Part shown: piece by piece, positions 26,169-34,839 of the stretch
Layout of the letters: the number at the start of each line of letters is the position of its first letter
Position numbering within the stretch: the stretch's first letter is position 1
From: Treponema sp.
GTDB taxonomy: Bacteria > Spirochaetota > Spirochaetia > Treponematales > Treponemataceae
Direction of reading: 5' to 3'
DNA: 53,974 bases
Assembly: GCA_024687165.1 (NCBI GenBank)
Contig: JAILEY010000001.1
Span: forward strand, 1 to 53,974
The notes under the pieces: generated by a model
Databases searched by the model: none
Told to the model about the DNA's origin: nothing
The model's input: only the letters and a program-made list of their open reading frames with translations
Made by a program: the position numbers and the translations under genes

Positions 26169-27014
26169 TTATTTTCGGTTCCAGGTAATGTTTACGCTTC
26201 CTTCTTCCGCATTCTTGTTTTTATTATCCATTAAAAGGGTTGTTTTTGTTCCGGTTAAAGTATTTTTGTTTACAAGATGAAGATCCCATGTGATTGGGGA
26301 AGCGTTTTCAACTGATTTAAGTGCAATCTCGCGTGTAAGTTCCGGGTAAAATGATGCATTTGGTTTTGATGTCTGAGTAATTTTCAGATTTGATCCGGAG
26401 GCTGTAATTGCAACATTCATACTTGCTCCGTTTTTGAAAATTACAAAGCCTTTTCCGCCACGAAGTATCAGGACTTTTTCTATAAGTTCTTCGCCACTCC
26501 ATGTTCCTGCTATCATCTCGTAGATATTACTTTCAGTCTTTTGTGTGCTTTCTGCAGAAGGTTTCTTTTCGTCTGCAATCTGTGGAAGTTTATTTATAGG
26601 GCTGTTTGAATTAAGGTTCTCCATCAGGTTTTCAAGAGACGTTTTTGCATCCATAAGGATTTTGTAGTAGGAATCGTATTTTTTTGTAGATGAAACGTTC
26701 TTGTGCTGACTTGCCTTTATTGCATTGAGTGTGCAGATCCATCCTCCGTTTTCATCTTCCTGTATTTCTGCAAAAAATGAAATGTTTGATGCTACAGCTT
26801 CATCCGCAGAGTATAATTTATTTCTCTTGTCATTTACAGTATATCCGTTTACCGACTGAAACTGAGAAAAGAGTAGATCTGTCGTCATTTTGATTGTATT
26901 TGTATCGTTTGATGAAGTTACTGTTGCATAAAAATCAACAGGCTCTGCTGCATGAATGTTCAATGCGAAAAAGAGGAATAGCGCTGTCTTTAATAATCTT
27001 TTTCCGTTTTTCAT
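26169..27014 (-). CDS. Exported protein of unknown function
   Basis: A protein of 281 residues from the ATG at 27014, which gives MKNGKRLLK, a hydrophobic core TALFLFFALNI and a likely cleavage after HAA (about 19-21). An upstream in-frame ATG at 27137 lies inside smpB and would bury the signal peptide. The mature part has an N-terminal domain (DFYATVTSSNDTNTIKM) and, after a Ser/Lys-rich linker, a C-terminal strand-rich domain beginning IYEMIAGTWSGEELIEKVLIL, which resembles lipocalin-like 'GTW' barrels. That resemblance is weak. It begins 16 nt after the smpB stop and is probably co-transcribed. Family not recognised. Confidence 0.65.
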   Translation of the reverse strand: MKNGKRLLKTALFLFFALNIHAAEPVDFYATVTSSNDTNTIKMTTDLLFSQFQSVNGYTVNDKRNKLYSADEAVASNISFFAEIQEDENGGWICTLNAIKASQHKNVSSTKKYDSYYKILMDAKTSLENLMENLNSNSPINKLPQIADEKKPSAESTQKTESNIYEMIAGTWSGEELIEKVLILRGGKGFVIFKNGASMNVAITASGSNLKITQTSKPNASFYPELTREIALKSVENASPITWDLHLVNKNTLTGTKTTLLMDNKNKNAEEGSVNITWNRK

Positions 27015-27030
27015 GCAACCTGTCTTTTTT

Positions 27031-27495
27031 TTAGCCGTCAAGGCGGTTCCTGAATTCTCTTGCCATTTCACGTTTGACATCCCTGTCTTTAATATCGGCA
27101 CGTTTGTCAAATTGTTTCTTTCCTTTACAGACTCCAAGACAAACTTTTACGAGTCCGTTTTTAAGGTAGAATTCAAGCGGAATCAAAGTAAAGCCTTTTT
27201 CATCTACCTTTCTGGCAAGTCTTTTTATTTCATCTTTATGAAGAAGCAGTTTTTTCTTTCTGTCCGGATCATGATTGAAGATTGACGAAAATGAATATTC
27301 CGCAATATGAAAATTCTGCAGCCACACTTCACCGTTTTCTATGAGTGCAAATGCGTCATTAAAGGTAATATTCCCGTTTTTAACTGACTTTACTTCCGTT
27401 CCTTCAAGAACAATACCGCACTCAAAGGTATCAGAAATCGTATAGTCAAAACGAGCTTTTCTGTTCTGTGCAATTATCTGTTTCGCTTCACTCAT
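27031..27495 (-). CDS. smpB: SsrA-binding protein SmpB
   Basis: Binds tmRNA and delivers it to stalled ribosomes for trans-translation. It has 154 residues (family ~150-160). Visible are the N-terminal NRKARFDYTI, the EGTEVKSVK core motif, the AEYSFSSIFNHDPDRKKKLLLHK loop region, the LIPLEFYLKNGLVKV strands and the basic, helical C-terminal tail KQFDKRADIKDRDVKREMARE that enters the mRNA channel. The tmRNA gene itself is not in the window. ClpX and ClpP, which degrade tagged products, are encoded 3 kb away. Confidence 0.96.
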   Translation of the reverse strand: MSEAKQIIAQNRKARFDYTISDTFECGIVLEGTEVKSVKNGNITFNDAFALIENGEVWLQNFHIAEYSFSSIFNHDPDRKKKLLLHKDEIKRLARKVDEKGFTLIPLEFYLKNGLVKVCLGVCKGKKQFDKRADIKDRDVKREMAREFRNRLDG

Positions 27496-27519
27496 ATCCG
27501 TATAATTCTATAAGAATAA

Positions 27520-28677
27520 CTATTCTTTTGCAAGTTCCAGTCTGGAAGGGTCTGTAACTTCACCTTTGAACAGAACCTTAGGGTACACGCATAATTTAAG
27601 TTTTTTTTCAAGATTTGCATATCTTTGCATTTCCTTTGCGTCGCCTATTACACAGTTGATTCCGCATGAACCGTTTCTTCCTGTACGTCCTGCTCTGTGA
27701 ATAAAGAAATCCTCAGATTCCGGCAGATCAAGCTGAACAACGTGAGTTACACCCTGAATGTCTATTCCGCGGCTTGTGAGGTCTGTTGTAATCAGCACCT
27801 TTACCTTTCCGCTTCTGAATCTGTCTATTGCAGCTTTTCTGTCTCTTTTATCGCTTTTGCCAGAAAGTTTTTCACATTCAATTTTTTTAAACTGAAGTTT
27901 CCCTGTAATATTGTCAATCTGGTCTGATTTGCTTGTAAACACAATCAGTTTTTCTGGTTTTTCAGCATTGATGAAAGATCTCAGCGTATCGATTTTATCT
28001 CTCTTTTCTGCATAGATTGCCCAGTGTGTAATTCTCTTTCTTAAAACATCTTCCATCGGCAAAGTTACAAGTTCAATTTTATCTGTCTCCCTTGCATCCT
28101 GAAGCGTTTTTCTTGTAAATTCACTGACTGTCGCTGAGTTGCCTATTAGCTGTACTTTCTGAGGCAGACGATCAAGAAGTCCTTTTGTTTCATCGCGCAT
28201 TTCCTTAGAGAGCAGACGGTCGGCTTCATCCAGAATAAGAACATTTACATCATCAGCTTTAAGCTTTTTAAGATGTATCAGTTCAAGCAGACGTGAAGGT
28301 CCTCCGATGACAATTTCCGGCTTTTCCTTAAGAAATTCAATCTGACGTGCAATAGGTGCTCCTCCAATCAGAAGTGCCGTTTTAATATCGCTGATTTTCT
28401 GAATCTGCACTTTTATCTGTGAAGCAAGTTCATATGTAGGGGAAGCAATCATTACTTTTACAGCTTTTTTTTCATTCGGTGTATTTTTCAGTTCTGTCAG
28501 AACCGGCAGAAGGTATGCGAATGTTTTTCCTGTTCCTGTTTCGCTCTGGAACATTATATTTTTGTGTTCTGCTATAAGAGGAACTACTTTTTTCTGTACG
28601 GCTGTAGGTTCAGTTATGCTGTTTTCCTCAAGCTTTAAAATTAATTCTTCGTCAATGTTAAGTTCTTTAAAATCCAT
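27520..28677 (-). CDS. DEAD-box RNA helicase
   Basis: An ATP-dependent RNA helicase of 385 residues starting at the ATG at 28677 (MDFKELNIDEEL, the usual DEAD-box N-terminus); the 26 codons upstream are probably not translated. Motifs: Q motif (EPTAVQKKVVPL), I SETGTGKT, Ia ASPTYELA, II DEAD, III SAT, V TTDLTSRGIDI, VI HRAGRTGR. The basic C-terminal extension found in DbpA or RhlE is absent, so it is a minimal helicase core. The role could be ribosome assembly or RNA decay. It lies 24 nt upstream of smpB on the same strand. Confidence 0.94.
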   Translation of the reverse strand: MDFKELNIDEELILKLEENSITEPTAVQKKVVPLIAEHKNIMFQSETGTGKTFAYLLPVLTELKNTPNEKKAVKVMIASPTYELASQIKVQIQKISDIKTALLIGGAPIARQIEFLKEKPEIVIGGPSRLLELIHLKKLKADDVNVLILDEADRLLSKEMRDETKGLLDRLPQKVQLIGNSATVSEFTRKTLQDARETDKIELVTLPMEDVLRKRITHWAIYAEKRDKIDTLRSFINAEKPEKLIVFTSKSDQIDNITGKLQFKKIECEKLSGKSDKRDRKAAIDRFRSGKVKVLITTDLTSRGIDIQGVTHVVQLDLPESEDFFIHRAGRTGRNGSCGINCVIGDAKEMQRYANLEKKLKLCVYPKVLFKGEVTDPSRLELAKE

Positions 28678-28799
28678 GCTTCGGATTATACAGTTATCCG
28701 CGCGTTTGTTGAAGATATATGACACTCTAATAATTTCAGTTTTAGAGAGGCTCATAATTTAATTGACTTTAAATGTCAGTTTTATTAGTTTTTATGTAT

Positions 28800-29345
28800 A
28801 TGAAAAAGCTCTTTGTTTTTATTGTAGCCATTTTGTTTGCCTCATGTTCTAAAAGTCATAGAAATGAATCTAATAATGTTGAAGTTTGTTTTGGCCTTTT
28901 TAAGGAAGCCAGGTATATTGAAAAACAGATTTCCGTTCTTAACTGGGAAAATTCTGATCGTGCAGAAGTTTTGAAGGTCCGTCTTGAAAAAATTGAAGCT
29001 GAGGTAGAATCCCTTGAAAAAAATATGAGCGCAGAAGAAAAAGAGGATTTTTTCTGCAGGCTTGAGAACCTTGGGGAAAAAGAAATCCTTGAATCCGTTA
29101 TAAAGCTGCACATGGAAGAAAAGGTTTCATATTGCGTTGAGCTTTACGAGGAATACCGTATTCTTGAAAACAGTCTTGACTCAATAGACTGGAATGATAA
29201 AGAGTATGATCGTGTTCTTGGAAAACTTGAAAGAATCCAGAATAGAATTGATGAAGTGCTTTATGAGATTGATATTCTTGTAGATTCAATGAATGACCAG
29301 GAAAAAGAAGAGCTTTATGAAAATCTTGAAAAAAAGGGTCTTTAG
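28800..29345 (+). CDS. Coiled-coil lipoprotein with internal duplication
   Basis: A protein of 181 residues from the ATG at 28800 (MKKLFVFIVAILFASC), a lipoprotein signal with Cys near residue 16; ATG codons at 28773 and 28794 would disturb the signal and were rejected. The mature part is two ~70-residue helical repeats: EARYIEKQISVLNWENSDRAEVLKVRLEKIEAEV...EEKEDFFCRLENLG and EYRILENSLDSIDWNDKEYDRVLGKLERIQNRI...QEKEELYENLEKKG. They match in spacing and in most hydrophobic positions. It is probably an alpha-helical periplasmic protein. Function unknown; it sits alone upstream of a glycosyltransferase gene. Confidence 0.75.
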   Translation: MKKLFVFIVAILFASCSKSHRNESNNVEVCFGLFKEARYIEKQISVLNWENSDRAEVLKVRLEKIEAEVESLEKNMSAEEKEDFFCRLENLGEKEILESVIKLHMEEKVSYCVELYEEYRILENSLDSIDWNDKEYDRVLGKLERIQNRIDEVLYEIDILVDSMNDQEKEELYENLEKKGL

Positions 29346-29360
29346 TTTTGAAATAATGTG

Positions 29361-29369
29361 TGGTAAAAT
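29361..29369 (+). promoter_or_regulatory. Extended -10 of the glycosyltransferase gene
   Basis: TGGTAAAAT (29361-29369) matches the TGnTAnAAT form and ends 9 nt before the ATG at 29379. No Shine-Dalgarno is visible. Confidence 0.5.
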
Positions 29370-29378
29370 TCAACAATC

Positions 29379-30491
29379 ATGAAAGTTGGAATAGATACAT
29401 TCGGCCTTGATCACGGGAAAAGCGGTCTTGGGGCTTATCTTATAAATCTTGTAAATCATCTTCCTGAAAATTCTGAGTTTGAGTTTGAGCTTTTTGGGCA
29501 TGAAGAAGACAGATACGTTTATACTTCAAAAAAAGCATTTAAATTTATCGGGATTGATGTTCAGGAGACTGTTCATAAAATTAAAAAATGGCATGTAAAA
29601 AAAGCAAACGGATTTTTCAAAAAAAACGGATATGATGCCGTACTTTTTATTGCAGGCTCAAGATTTATTCCTACAAAGTGCAATGTTAAATCGATTGCAT
29701 TCGTTAATGATGTTCTTAGTGCCGTTCAGTCTAAAAATCACATGACTTTCTGGCGCCGTAATCAGGCTAAAAAAGGGCTATCTGCATCAGACTGTATTAT
29801 CGTTCCAAGTATTTTCGTTAAAAAGGCTCTTAAGCAGTCAAAAGTTAATAATCCTAATATTCAGATTGTTCATTATGGAATTGATCACAGCCAGTTCTTT
29901 ACGGTTGATGCGTCTTATCTTACTGAAGTTGACAGTATTAAGCCGTTTGCAATCAAGAAGCCGTACATAATTTATGCCAGCAGAAGGCAGAATGAGCAGA
30001 AAAAGCATGTTGAATTGATAAAGGCTTTTGAAATCTTTAAGCAGAAAACTCATCTTCCTCATCGTCTCGTAATTGCAGGAAGTGAAGGGCCATATACTGA
30101 TATCGTAAGTAAAGCAGCGTTTGAATCTCATTACGGAAGGGAAATTTTAATCGTAGGATATTTTCCTCATGATGATTTTCCGGAATTATACAGGAATTCG
30201 CAGATGACTGTTTTTCCGCCGATCAATGAAGGAGTAGGGCTTCCTGTTGTTGAGGCAATGGCTGCTGGCGTTCCTGTTGCATGCTCAAAATCCGGGGCTC
30301 TTACAGAAATGGCAGGACCTAATGCTCTTTATTTTGACAGCGACAATATTGAAGAAATTGCAGACTGTATGATAAAAATTGCCACAGATGAAGATTTAAG
30401 AAACAAGATGATTCAAAGCGGTCTTGAGTGGTCCGAAAGATTCAGCTGGAGCAAAACTGCCGATGACATTCTTCGGATTTTGAAGGAATAA
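29379..30491 (+). CDS. Glycosyltransferase family 4 protein
   Basis: A retaining GT-B glycosyltransferase of 370 residues. The N-terminal Rossmann domain starts MKVGIDTFGLDHGKSGLGAY, with the GxGxY-type acceptor loop. The C-terminal donor domain has PYIIYASRRQNEQKKHVELIKAF and the E-x7-E motif in EGVGLPVVEAMAAG, followed by VACSKSGALTEMAG. The donor is a nucleotide sugar; the acceptor cannot be told. Likely jobs are glycolipid, capsule-like polysaccharide or, less directly, flagellin glycan extension. No sugar gene cluster surrounds it, so it may be a stand-alone transferase. It ends at a strong hairpin shared with clpX. Confidence 0.9.
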   Translation: MKVGIDTFGLDHGKSGLGAYLINLVNHLPENSEFEFELFGHEEDRYVYTSKKAFKFIGIDVQETVHKIKKWHVKKANGFFKKNGYDAVLFIAGSRFIPTKCNVKSIAFVNDVLSAVQSKNHMTFWRRNQAKKGLSASDCIIVPSIFVKKALKQSKVNNPNIQIVHYGIDHSQFFTVDASYLTEVDSIKPFAIKKPYIIYASRRQNEQKKHVELIKAFEIFKQKTHLPHRLVIAGSEGPYTDIVSKAAFESHYGREILIVGYFPHDDFPELYRNSQMTVFPPINEGVGLPVVEAMAAGVPVACSKSGALTEMAGPNALYFDSDNIEEIADCMIKIATDEDLRNKMIQSGLEWSERFSWSKTADDILRILKE

Positions 30492-30499
30492 AAAAATAT

Positions 30500-30531
30500 C
30501 CCTGAAGCTGCATGAGTTTCAGGGGGTTGTT
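30500..30531. terminator. Bidirectional terminator between GT4 gene and clpX
   Basis: The inverted repeat CCCTGAA (30500-30506) / TTCAGGG (30518-30524) is flanked by AAAAAAATAT on the left and GTTGTTTTT on the right, between convergent genes. Confidence 0.75.
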
Positions 30532-30532
30532 T

Positions 30533-31795
30533 TTATGCGCTTATCTGGTCTATAAGGAGACTTTCCGCTGTTGGAAGTTTTTCCTGGTTGACGATTTCTT
30601 TTGTGATGACAAGTTTCTTTTTGCCTTTAACGCTTGGTACTTCGAACATCAGGTCAAGCAGAATATGTTCTACGATTGCACGAAGTCCGCGGGCACCTGT
30701 TTTGCTCTTAATCGCTGCTTCTGCAATCTGGTCAATGGCCTCGTCGTCAAAGCTGAGCTCTACATCATCAATTGCAAAACTTGCTTCAAACTGCTTTGTG
30801 ATGGCATTCTTTGGTTCTTTAAGAATACGCACAAGGTCATCTTTTGTAAGTTCCTTGAGTGCACATGTCATTGGAAGTCGTCCGATCAATTCAGGAATGA
30901 TTCCGAATTTTACAAGGTCATCGCTTGTAACCTGATTCAAAAGCTCCATGCGCTCTTCGTCTGTTCTGTGAGTTCCTTCTGCTCCAAATCCGATGCTTGC
31001 AGTAGAAAGACGTTCTTCAATAATCTTATCAAGGCCTACAAATGCTCCACCGCAGATAAAGAGAATGTTTGTTGTATCAATATCAAGAAGTTCCTGGTTT
31101 GGATGCTTTCTTCCGCCCTGAGGTGGTACAGATGCATGTGTTCCTTCAAGAATCTTCAAAAGAGCCTGCTGAACACCTTCTCCTGAAACGTCTCTTGTAA
31201 TTGATGTGTTTTCGCTTTTACGTCCGATCTTATCAATTTCGTCAATGAAGATAATTCCTCTTTCTGCAGCAGCAATATCTCCGTCAGCAGCATTTATGAG
31301 TTTAAGAAGTACGTTTTCAACATCTTCACCAACGTATCCGGCTTCTGTTAATGTAGTCGCATCTGCAATTGCAAAAGGAACATTGAGTTTCTGTGCAAGA
31401 GTTTTTGCAAGAAGTGTTTTTCCGCTTCCAGTTGGGCCAAGAAGAAGAATGTTTGATTTTTCAATTTTTACTTCAGTTGCCATCTGCTGTTCGCGGGAAA
31501 CTGAAAGCTGCTTGTAGTGATTGTAAACTGCTACAGAAAGCACTTTTTTTGCATAATCCTGTCCAACAACATATTCATCAAGATATGCTTTGAATTCTTT
31601 TGGAGACGGAATATCTGACATGTCGATTGGAGCAAGGTGATGTGCTTCGTCATTGAGAATTGTCTGACAGGTTGCGATACAGTGTTCGCAGATGCAGATT
31701 GAATCATCCGGTGATCTTATGACTCTGCGTTTATCGTCTGCAGGTCGTCCGCAAAATGCGCATATTGCCGGAGAACTTTTTCCAAAGCGTGACAT
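30533..31795 (-). CDS. clpX: ClpX, ATPase subunit of ClpXP protease
   Basis: An AAA+ unfoldase of 420 residues (E. coli 424) that feeds substrates, including SsrA-tagged proteins, into ClpP. The N-terminal C4 zinc finger has CAFC at 12-15 and ICEHC at about 33-37. Walker A is GPTGSGKT, Walker [11 protein letters not shown], and the pore loop GYVGEDVE and sensor GRLPM are visible. The IGF-like ClpP docking loop reads IGFGAEGT. The start overlaps the clpP stop by 1 nt (TAATG), so translation is coupled. Confidence 0.98.
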   Translation of the reverse strand: MSRFGKSSPAICAFCGRPADDKRRVIRSPDDSICICEHCIATCQTILNDEAHHLAPIDMSDIPSPKEFKAYLDEYVVGQDYAKKVLSVAVYNHYKQLSVSREQQMATEVKIEKSNILLLGPTGSGKTLLAKTLAQKLNVPFAIADATTLTEAGYVGEDVENVLLKLINAADGDIAAAERGIIFIDEIDKIGRKSENTSITRDVSGEGVQQALLKILEGTHASVPPQGGRKHPNQELLDIDTTNILFICGGAFVGLDKIIEERLSTASIGFGAEGTHRTDEERMELLNQVTSDDLVKFGIIPELIGRLPMTCALKELTKDDLVRILKEPKNAITKQFEASFAIDDVELSFDDEAIDQIAEAAIKSKTGARGLRAIVEHILLDLMFEVPSVKGKKKLVITKEIVNQEKLPTAESLLIDQISA

Positions 31796-32406
31796 TATTT
31801 GACTCCTTTTTTAGTTCTGTTCATTATATGGTCTATAATTCCGTACTTAAGGGCATCTTCTGCACTCATGTAATAGTCGCGTTCCATATCTTTTGCAATT
31901 TCTTCTTCTGATTTTCCACAAGCTTCTGCAAGATAATTGATGCTGAGTTTCTTAAGTCTGATGATTTCTTTTGCCTGAATTGCGATATCACTTTCCTGTC
32001 CCTGTGCACCGCCCCAAGGCTGATGAATCATTACGCGGCTTGAAGGAAGTGCGTATCTCTTTTCTTTTGTTCCGCCTGCAAGAAGAACTGCTCCCATGCT
32101 TGCTGCCTGTCCCATACAGATTGTCTGAATGTCACAGCGTACATACTGCATTGTGTCATAAATTGCAAGTCCTGCTGTAACTGAACCGCCCGGACTGTTG
32201 ATATACATGCTTATGTCTTTTTCAGGATTTTCACTTTCCAGATAGAGAATCTGAGCAACAATCAAATCTGCTGTTTCGTCCCTGATTTCACCGTCAACAA
32301 AAATAATTCTGTCTTTAAGAAGGCGAGAGTAGAGATCATAAGCTCTTTCTCCGTTTCCGCTTCTTTCAATGACAGTAGGTACCAGTGTGTTCATGAATTC
32401 GTTCAT
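31795..32406 (-). CDS. clpP: ClpP, serine protease subunit
   Basis: The proteolytic barrel subunit, 203 residues. The catalytic serine is Ser103 in [12 protein letters not shown] and the histidine His128 in [11 protein letters not shown]; a later Asp completes the triad. The N-terminal [22 protein letters not shown], conserved in ClpP, starts at about residue 9. It shares an operon with clpX, the standard bacterial order. Trigger factor is encoded just upstream on the same strand, also a common order, but a strong terminator separates it from clpP here. Confidence 0.98.
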   Translation of the reverse strand: MNEFMNTLVPTVIERSGNGERAYDLYSRLLKDRIIFVDGEIRDETADLIVAQILYLESENPEKDISMYINSPGGSVTAGLAIYDTMQYVRCDIQTICMGQAASMGAVLLAGGTKEKRYALPSSRVMIHQPWGGAQGQESDIAIQAKEIIRLKKLSINYLAEACGKSEEEIAKDMERDYYMSAEDALKYGIIDHIMNRTKKGVK

Positions 32407-32501
32407 AAATGTTTCCTTGTACTTTTTGAGAAAGTTTCAAATCTTTTTTACTATTAAAACTTGCTCTGTTTTCTTAAATCAAAAAAATTATCTATATAAA
32501 A

Positions 32502-32553
32502 ATACAAAAAAAAACGGAATCCGACAAGTGAAAAATCATGCGAATTCCGTTTT
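32502..32553 (-). terminator. Intrinsic terminator of tig
   Basis: On the minus strand AACGGAAT (32551-32544) pairs with ATTCCGTT (32520-32513) and is followed by a run of T's (plus-strand A's 32506-32514). It lies 20 nt after the tig stop. Confidence 0.85.
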
Positions 32554-32572
32554 GATCAAAATTCAGTATAAA

Positions 32573-33910
32573 TTAGCGAACGTTCTTGAAGAGGTCTGCA
32601 AATTCTATTTTGTCACCTTTTGAAACTTTTACCTGTGAGTAAAGGTCTGCGTAAAGCTTGTTTTCTTTAACTTCGTCAACAATGTATTCCTTTGCACGTG
32701 GATCCTTGTAGTGATCCTTTACTTCTTCGAGAGTCATGCCAGAATCGTCTGCAATCTTCTTAAATTCTGCTTCAACTTCTTCCGGTGTTGCAGTAATGTT
32801 CTTTTCACGAATGAGAGTGTCGATGATGAGACGACCCTTGAGCATCTTTTCTGCATCTCCAGTCCACTGTGTGAGCATTGTTTCTTTTGTCTGACCACTT
32901 GCAGTAATCATCTTTTCAAGCTGTTCAGGTGTTGTCTGGAACTGCTGTGCCATCATTGCCCATCTGTGTTCCATTTCTGCCTTAATCATTGACTGTGGAA
33001 CTGTTACAGGGTTCTTTTCGATAAGCTGTTCGATAAGGCTCTGCTGCTTGATTTCTTCTACCTTTCTGTTCTTTGCAATTTCAAGGTTCTTCTTGATGTC
33101 ATTCTTGAGGTCATCAAGAGTCTTGAATTTTTCATTAACATCCTGTGCAAGATCATCATCGAGTGCAGGAAGGTTGCGTACCTTAATTGATTTTACAGTT
33201 ACGCTGATTTTCTTTTCTGCATCGTCAATCTTCTTTGTGAAAGTCTTTGTTTCGTCTTTCTTCATTCCGATGATTTCGTCATCAAACTTGTAAATGTTTT
33301 CTCCAGATCCAACTGTGAATACGAATCCGTTTCTTTCATTTGCAACTGAATCATCAGCGTTGAGCTCCTTATAGTCAACTGTTACAACGTTGTCTTTTTC
33401 TACAGGATCTCCGTCTTTCTTGTCGATTACCATTGCGTTGCGTTCCTGAAGTGCCTTAAGTTCTTCTTCAAGTTCCTTGTCGCCTACAGTAACCTGTGGT
33501 TCCTTTACTTCAATTTTTGCAAAATTCTTAACTTCAACAGTTGGGAATACATCATAAATTACTGTGAAAGTAAGGTCTTTTTCCATGCTGAATTCAGGAA
33601 GCTTGTCATCTTCAAGACGTGGCTGTGCATATGGAAGAGGGCGGATTTCCTTTGAATCTTCTTCAGCAAAAATCTGGTTCAAAGATTCATCAATGATGTC
33701 TGCAAGAACTTCCTGCTTGAGTGAATCACCGTATTTCTGTTCAAGAATCTTTGCAGGAACCTTTCCCTTTCTGAAACCAGGGATCTGAACGTTCTTTGCA
33801 TACTTTGCAATGCACTTGTTGTATCCTGATACAACATCTTCTTTTGCGATTGTAGCAGTGAGTTTTACTGCTGAGTTGTCGAGTTTAGCAACTTCCTTTG
33901 TAACTTTCAC
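32573..33910 (-). CDS. tig: Trigger factor
   Basis: A ribosome-associated chaperone and peptidyl-prolyl isomerase of 445 residues (E. coli 432). The ribosome-binding signature is seen as VQIPGFRKGKVPAKI (about 42-56). The FKBP-type middle domain covers about 155-245 and the helical C-terminal arms follow. The start is a GTG at 33910 with AGGAG 8 nt upstream. It is bounded by terminators on both sides, so it is monocistronic. A small hairpin (33936-33952) sits in its leader. Confidence 0.97.
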   Translation of the reverse strand: MKVTKEVAKLDNSAVKLTATIAKEDVVSGYNKCIAKYAKNVQIPGFRKGKVPAKILEQKYGDSLKQEVLADIIDESLNQIFAEEDSKEIRPLPYAQPRLEDDKLPEFSMEKDLTFTVIYDVFPTVEVKNFAKIEVKEPQVTVGDKELEEELKALQERNAMVIDKKDGDPVEKDNVVTVDYKELNADDSVANERNGFVFTVGSGENIYKFDDEIIGMKKDETKTFTKKIDDAEKKISVTVKSIKVRNLPALDDDLAQDVNEKFKTLDDLKNDIKKNLEIAKNRKVEEIKQQSLIEQLIEKNPVTVPQSMIKAEMEHRWAMMAQQFQTTPEQLEKMITASGQTKETMLTQWTGDAEKMLKGRLIIDTLIREKNITATPEEVEAEFKKIADDSGMTLEEVKDHYKDPRAKEYIVDEVKENKLYADLYSQVKVSKGDKIEFADLFKNVR

Positions 33911-33935
33911 GTGGAAACTCCTGAATAAAAATTTG

Positions 33936-33952
33936 AGGCAGTAATTCTGCCT
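33936..33952 (-). promoter_or_regulatory. Leader hairpin before tig
   Basis: AGGCAG / CTGCCT with a 5-nt loop (33936-33952) lies 25 nt before the tig start and is followed on the minus strand by CAAATTTTT. It could be a weak terminator, attenuator or mRNA-stabilising element; nothing more can be said. Confidence 0.4.
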
Positions 33953-33955
33953 TTC

Positions 33956-33990
33956 AAAAAAAAAAGCGATTCAGAAAAATCCAAATCGCT
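33956..33990 (-). terminator. Intrinsic terminator of the Leu-Gly-Gly tRNA unit
   Basis: On the minus strand AGCGATT (33990-33984), a 12-nt loop and AATCGCT (33971-33965) run into ten T's. It lies 10 nt after the last tRNA-Gly. Confidence 0.92.
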
Positions 33991-33999
33991 TCGTCGTCG

Positions 34000-34071
34000 A
34001 GCGGAAAACGGGAATCGAACCCGCAACATCGACCTTGGCAAGGTCGCGCTCTACCATTGAGCCATTTCCGC
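34000..34071 (-). tRNA. tRNA-Gly(GCC), copy 1
   Basis: A complete cloverleaf on the minus strand: acceptor GCGGAAA/TTTCCGC, D-stem GCTC/GAGC, anticodon stem CGACC/GGTCG with loop TTGCCAA (anticodon GCC), T-stem GCGGG/CCCGT. CCA is not encoded; the genomic bases after the acceptor are TCGA. Confidence 0.97.
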
Positions 34072-34119
34072 AAATGCGTCGCAGCAACTGCGTTCAGTAC
34101 TGCATTATTTTTAATTAAG

Positions 34120-34191
34120 AGCGGAAAACGGGAATCGAACCCGCAACATCGACCTTGGCAAGGTCGCGCTCTACCATTGAGCCATTTCCGC
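34120..34191 (-). tRNA. tRNA-Gly(GCC), copy 2
   Basis: Identical over all 72 positions to the copy exactly 120 bp away, with the same anticodon GCC and no encoded CCA. The sequences between the two copies are unrelated to those that follow, so the duplication covers essentially just the tRNA. Confidence 0.97.
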
Positions 34192-34200
34192 AAAATTATA

Positions 34201-34280
34201 TGCGAGATAAGAGACTTGAACTCTTACGCCTAGGCACTAGATCCTAAGTCTAGCGTGTCTGCCAATTCCACCAATCTCGC
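34201..34280 (-). tRNA. tRNA-Leu(TAG)
   Basis: A class II tRNA with a long variable arm. Acceptor GCGAGAT/ATCTCGC, anticodon loop CTTAGGA (TAG), T-arm TTCAAGT. Read on the minus strand; CCA is not encoded. It is the first tRNA after the promoter at 34329-34357. Confidence 0.96.
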
Positions 34281-34430
34281 AGGTGATTACTGACTGAACT
34301 AACCGTCCAAGCTTCCGTAATGTGTAAGAATATACAGAAAATAAGATTCTTTGTCAATTGCAAAATTAAAAAATCTCTTAAATATTTGAAAGTCTTTTTT
34401 TTTACGGGGGATTTTGTAAAGGGAAGTGTG
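34281..34430. other. Intergenic: tRNA promoter only
   Basis: AT-rich spacer between tRNA-Leu and the Lys terminator. It contains the minus-strand promoter at 34329-34357 and no other feature that I can support. Confidence 0.5.
34329..34357 (-). promoter_or_regulatory. Promoter of the Leu-Gly-Gly tRNA unit
   Basis: On the minus strand TTGACA (34357-34352), a 17-nt spacer and TATATT (34334-34329). It has the same hexamers and spacing as two other tRNA promoters in the cluster. Confidence 0.85.
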
Positions 34431-34470
34431 AAAAATAAAAAAAAGCATCCTCAAAACTGAAGATGCTTTT
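34431..34470 (-). terminator. Intrinsic terminator of tRNA-Lys
   Basis: On the minus strand AAAAGCATC (34470-34462), a 12-nt loop and GATGCTTTT (34449-34441) are followed by a T-rich run. It starts 2 nt after the tRNA. Confidence 0.92.
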
Positions 34471-34472
34471 CG

Positions 34473-34545
34473 TGAGCGATACAGGGATCGAACCTGCGAC
34501 CCGCAGATTAAGAGTCTGCTGCTCTACCAGCTGAGCTAATCGCCC
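34473..34545 (-). tRNA. tRNA-Lys(CTT)
   Basis: Acceptor GGGCGAT/ATCGCTC (one G-U pair), D-arm GCTC/GAGC, anticodon loop CTCTTAA (CTT), T-arm TTCGATC with stem GCAGG/CCTGT. Discriminator A, no encoded CCA. Confidence 0.95.
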
Positions 34546-34566
34546 TTGTTGTTGTCAACGATTAAG

Positions 34567-34595
34567 AATATATAGACTATGAAAAAAAATGTCAA
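34567..34595 (-). promoter_or_regulatory. Promoter of tRNA-Lys
   Basis: On the minus strand TTGACA (34595-34590), a 17-nt spacer and TATATT (34572-34567), 21 nt before the tRNA. Confidence 0.85.
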
Positions 34596-34724
34596 TATGA
34601 AATTCAGTTTTTTTATATATTTTTTTTGTTATTTTTAATTTTGAATTCCCGGCTCGTTCTTGTAATGTTCAATGCGAATGAAAGCTAATTTTAACAGCGT
34701 TATGTTGGAAGTTGAAATAAAGAT

Positions 34725-34754
34725 TAAATAAAAAAGACCGGCTGTTAACCGGTC
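34725..34754 (-). terminator. Intrinsic terminator of tRNA-Arg
   Basis: On the minus strand GACCGG (34754-34749), a 7-nt loop and CCGGTC (34741-34736) run into TTTTTTATTTAATC. Confidence 0.92.
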
Positions 34755-34757
34755 CAA

Positions 34758-34831
34758 TGCGTCTGACACGGGTCGAACGTGCAACCTGCGGATTCGAAGT
34801 CCGATACTCTATCCAGTTGAGCTACAGACGC
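34758..34831 (-). tRNA. tRNA-Arg(TCG)
   Basis: Acceptor GCGTCTG/CAGACGC, anticodon stem TCGGA/TCCGC with loop CTTCGAA (anticodon TCG), T-arm GCACG TTCGACC CGTGT. Discriminator A, no encoded CCA. It has no space for a promoter of its own downstream of the tRNA-His hairpin. Confidence 0.95.
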
Positions 34832-34839
34832 ATTTAAAC

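Noticed and set aside
30512..31186. A 224-codon plus-strand frame opposite clpX, very rich in Cys and Phe
   Set aside because: It is antisense to a complete clpX, has abnormal composition and no ribosome-binding site.
33954..34193. A minus-strand open frame of 79 codons across the two tRNA-Gly genes
   Set aside because: It is made of two translated tRNA copies and has no protein-like composition.
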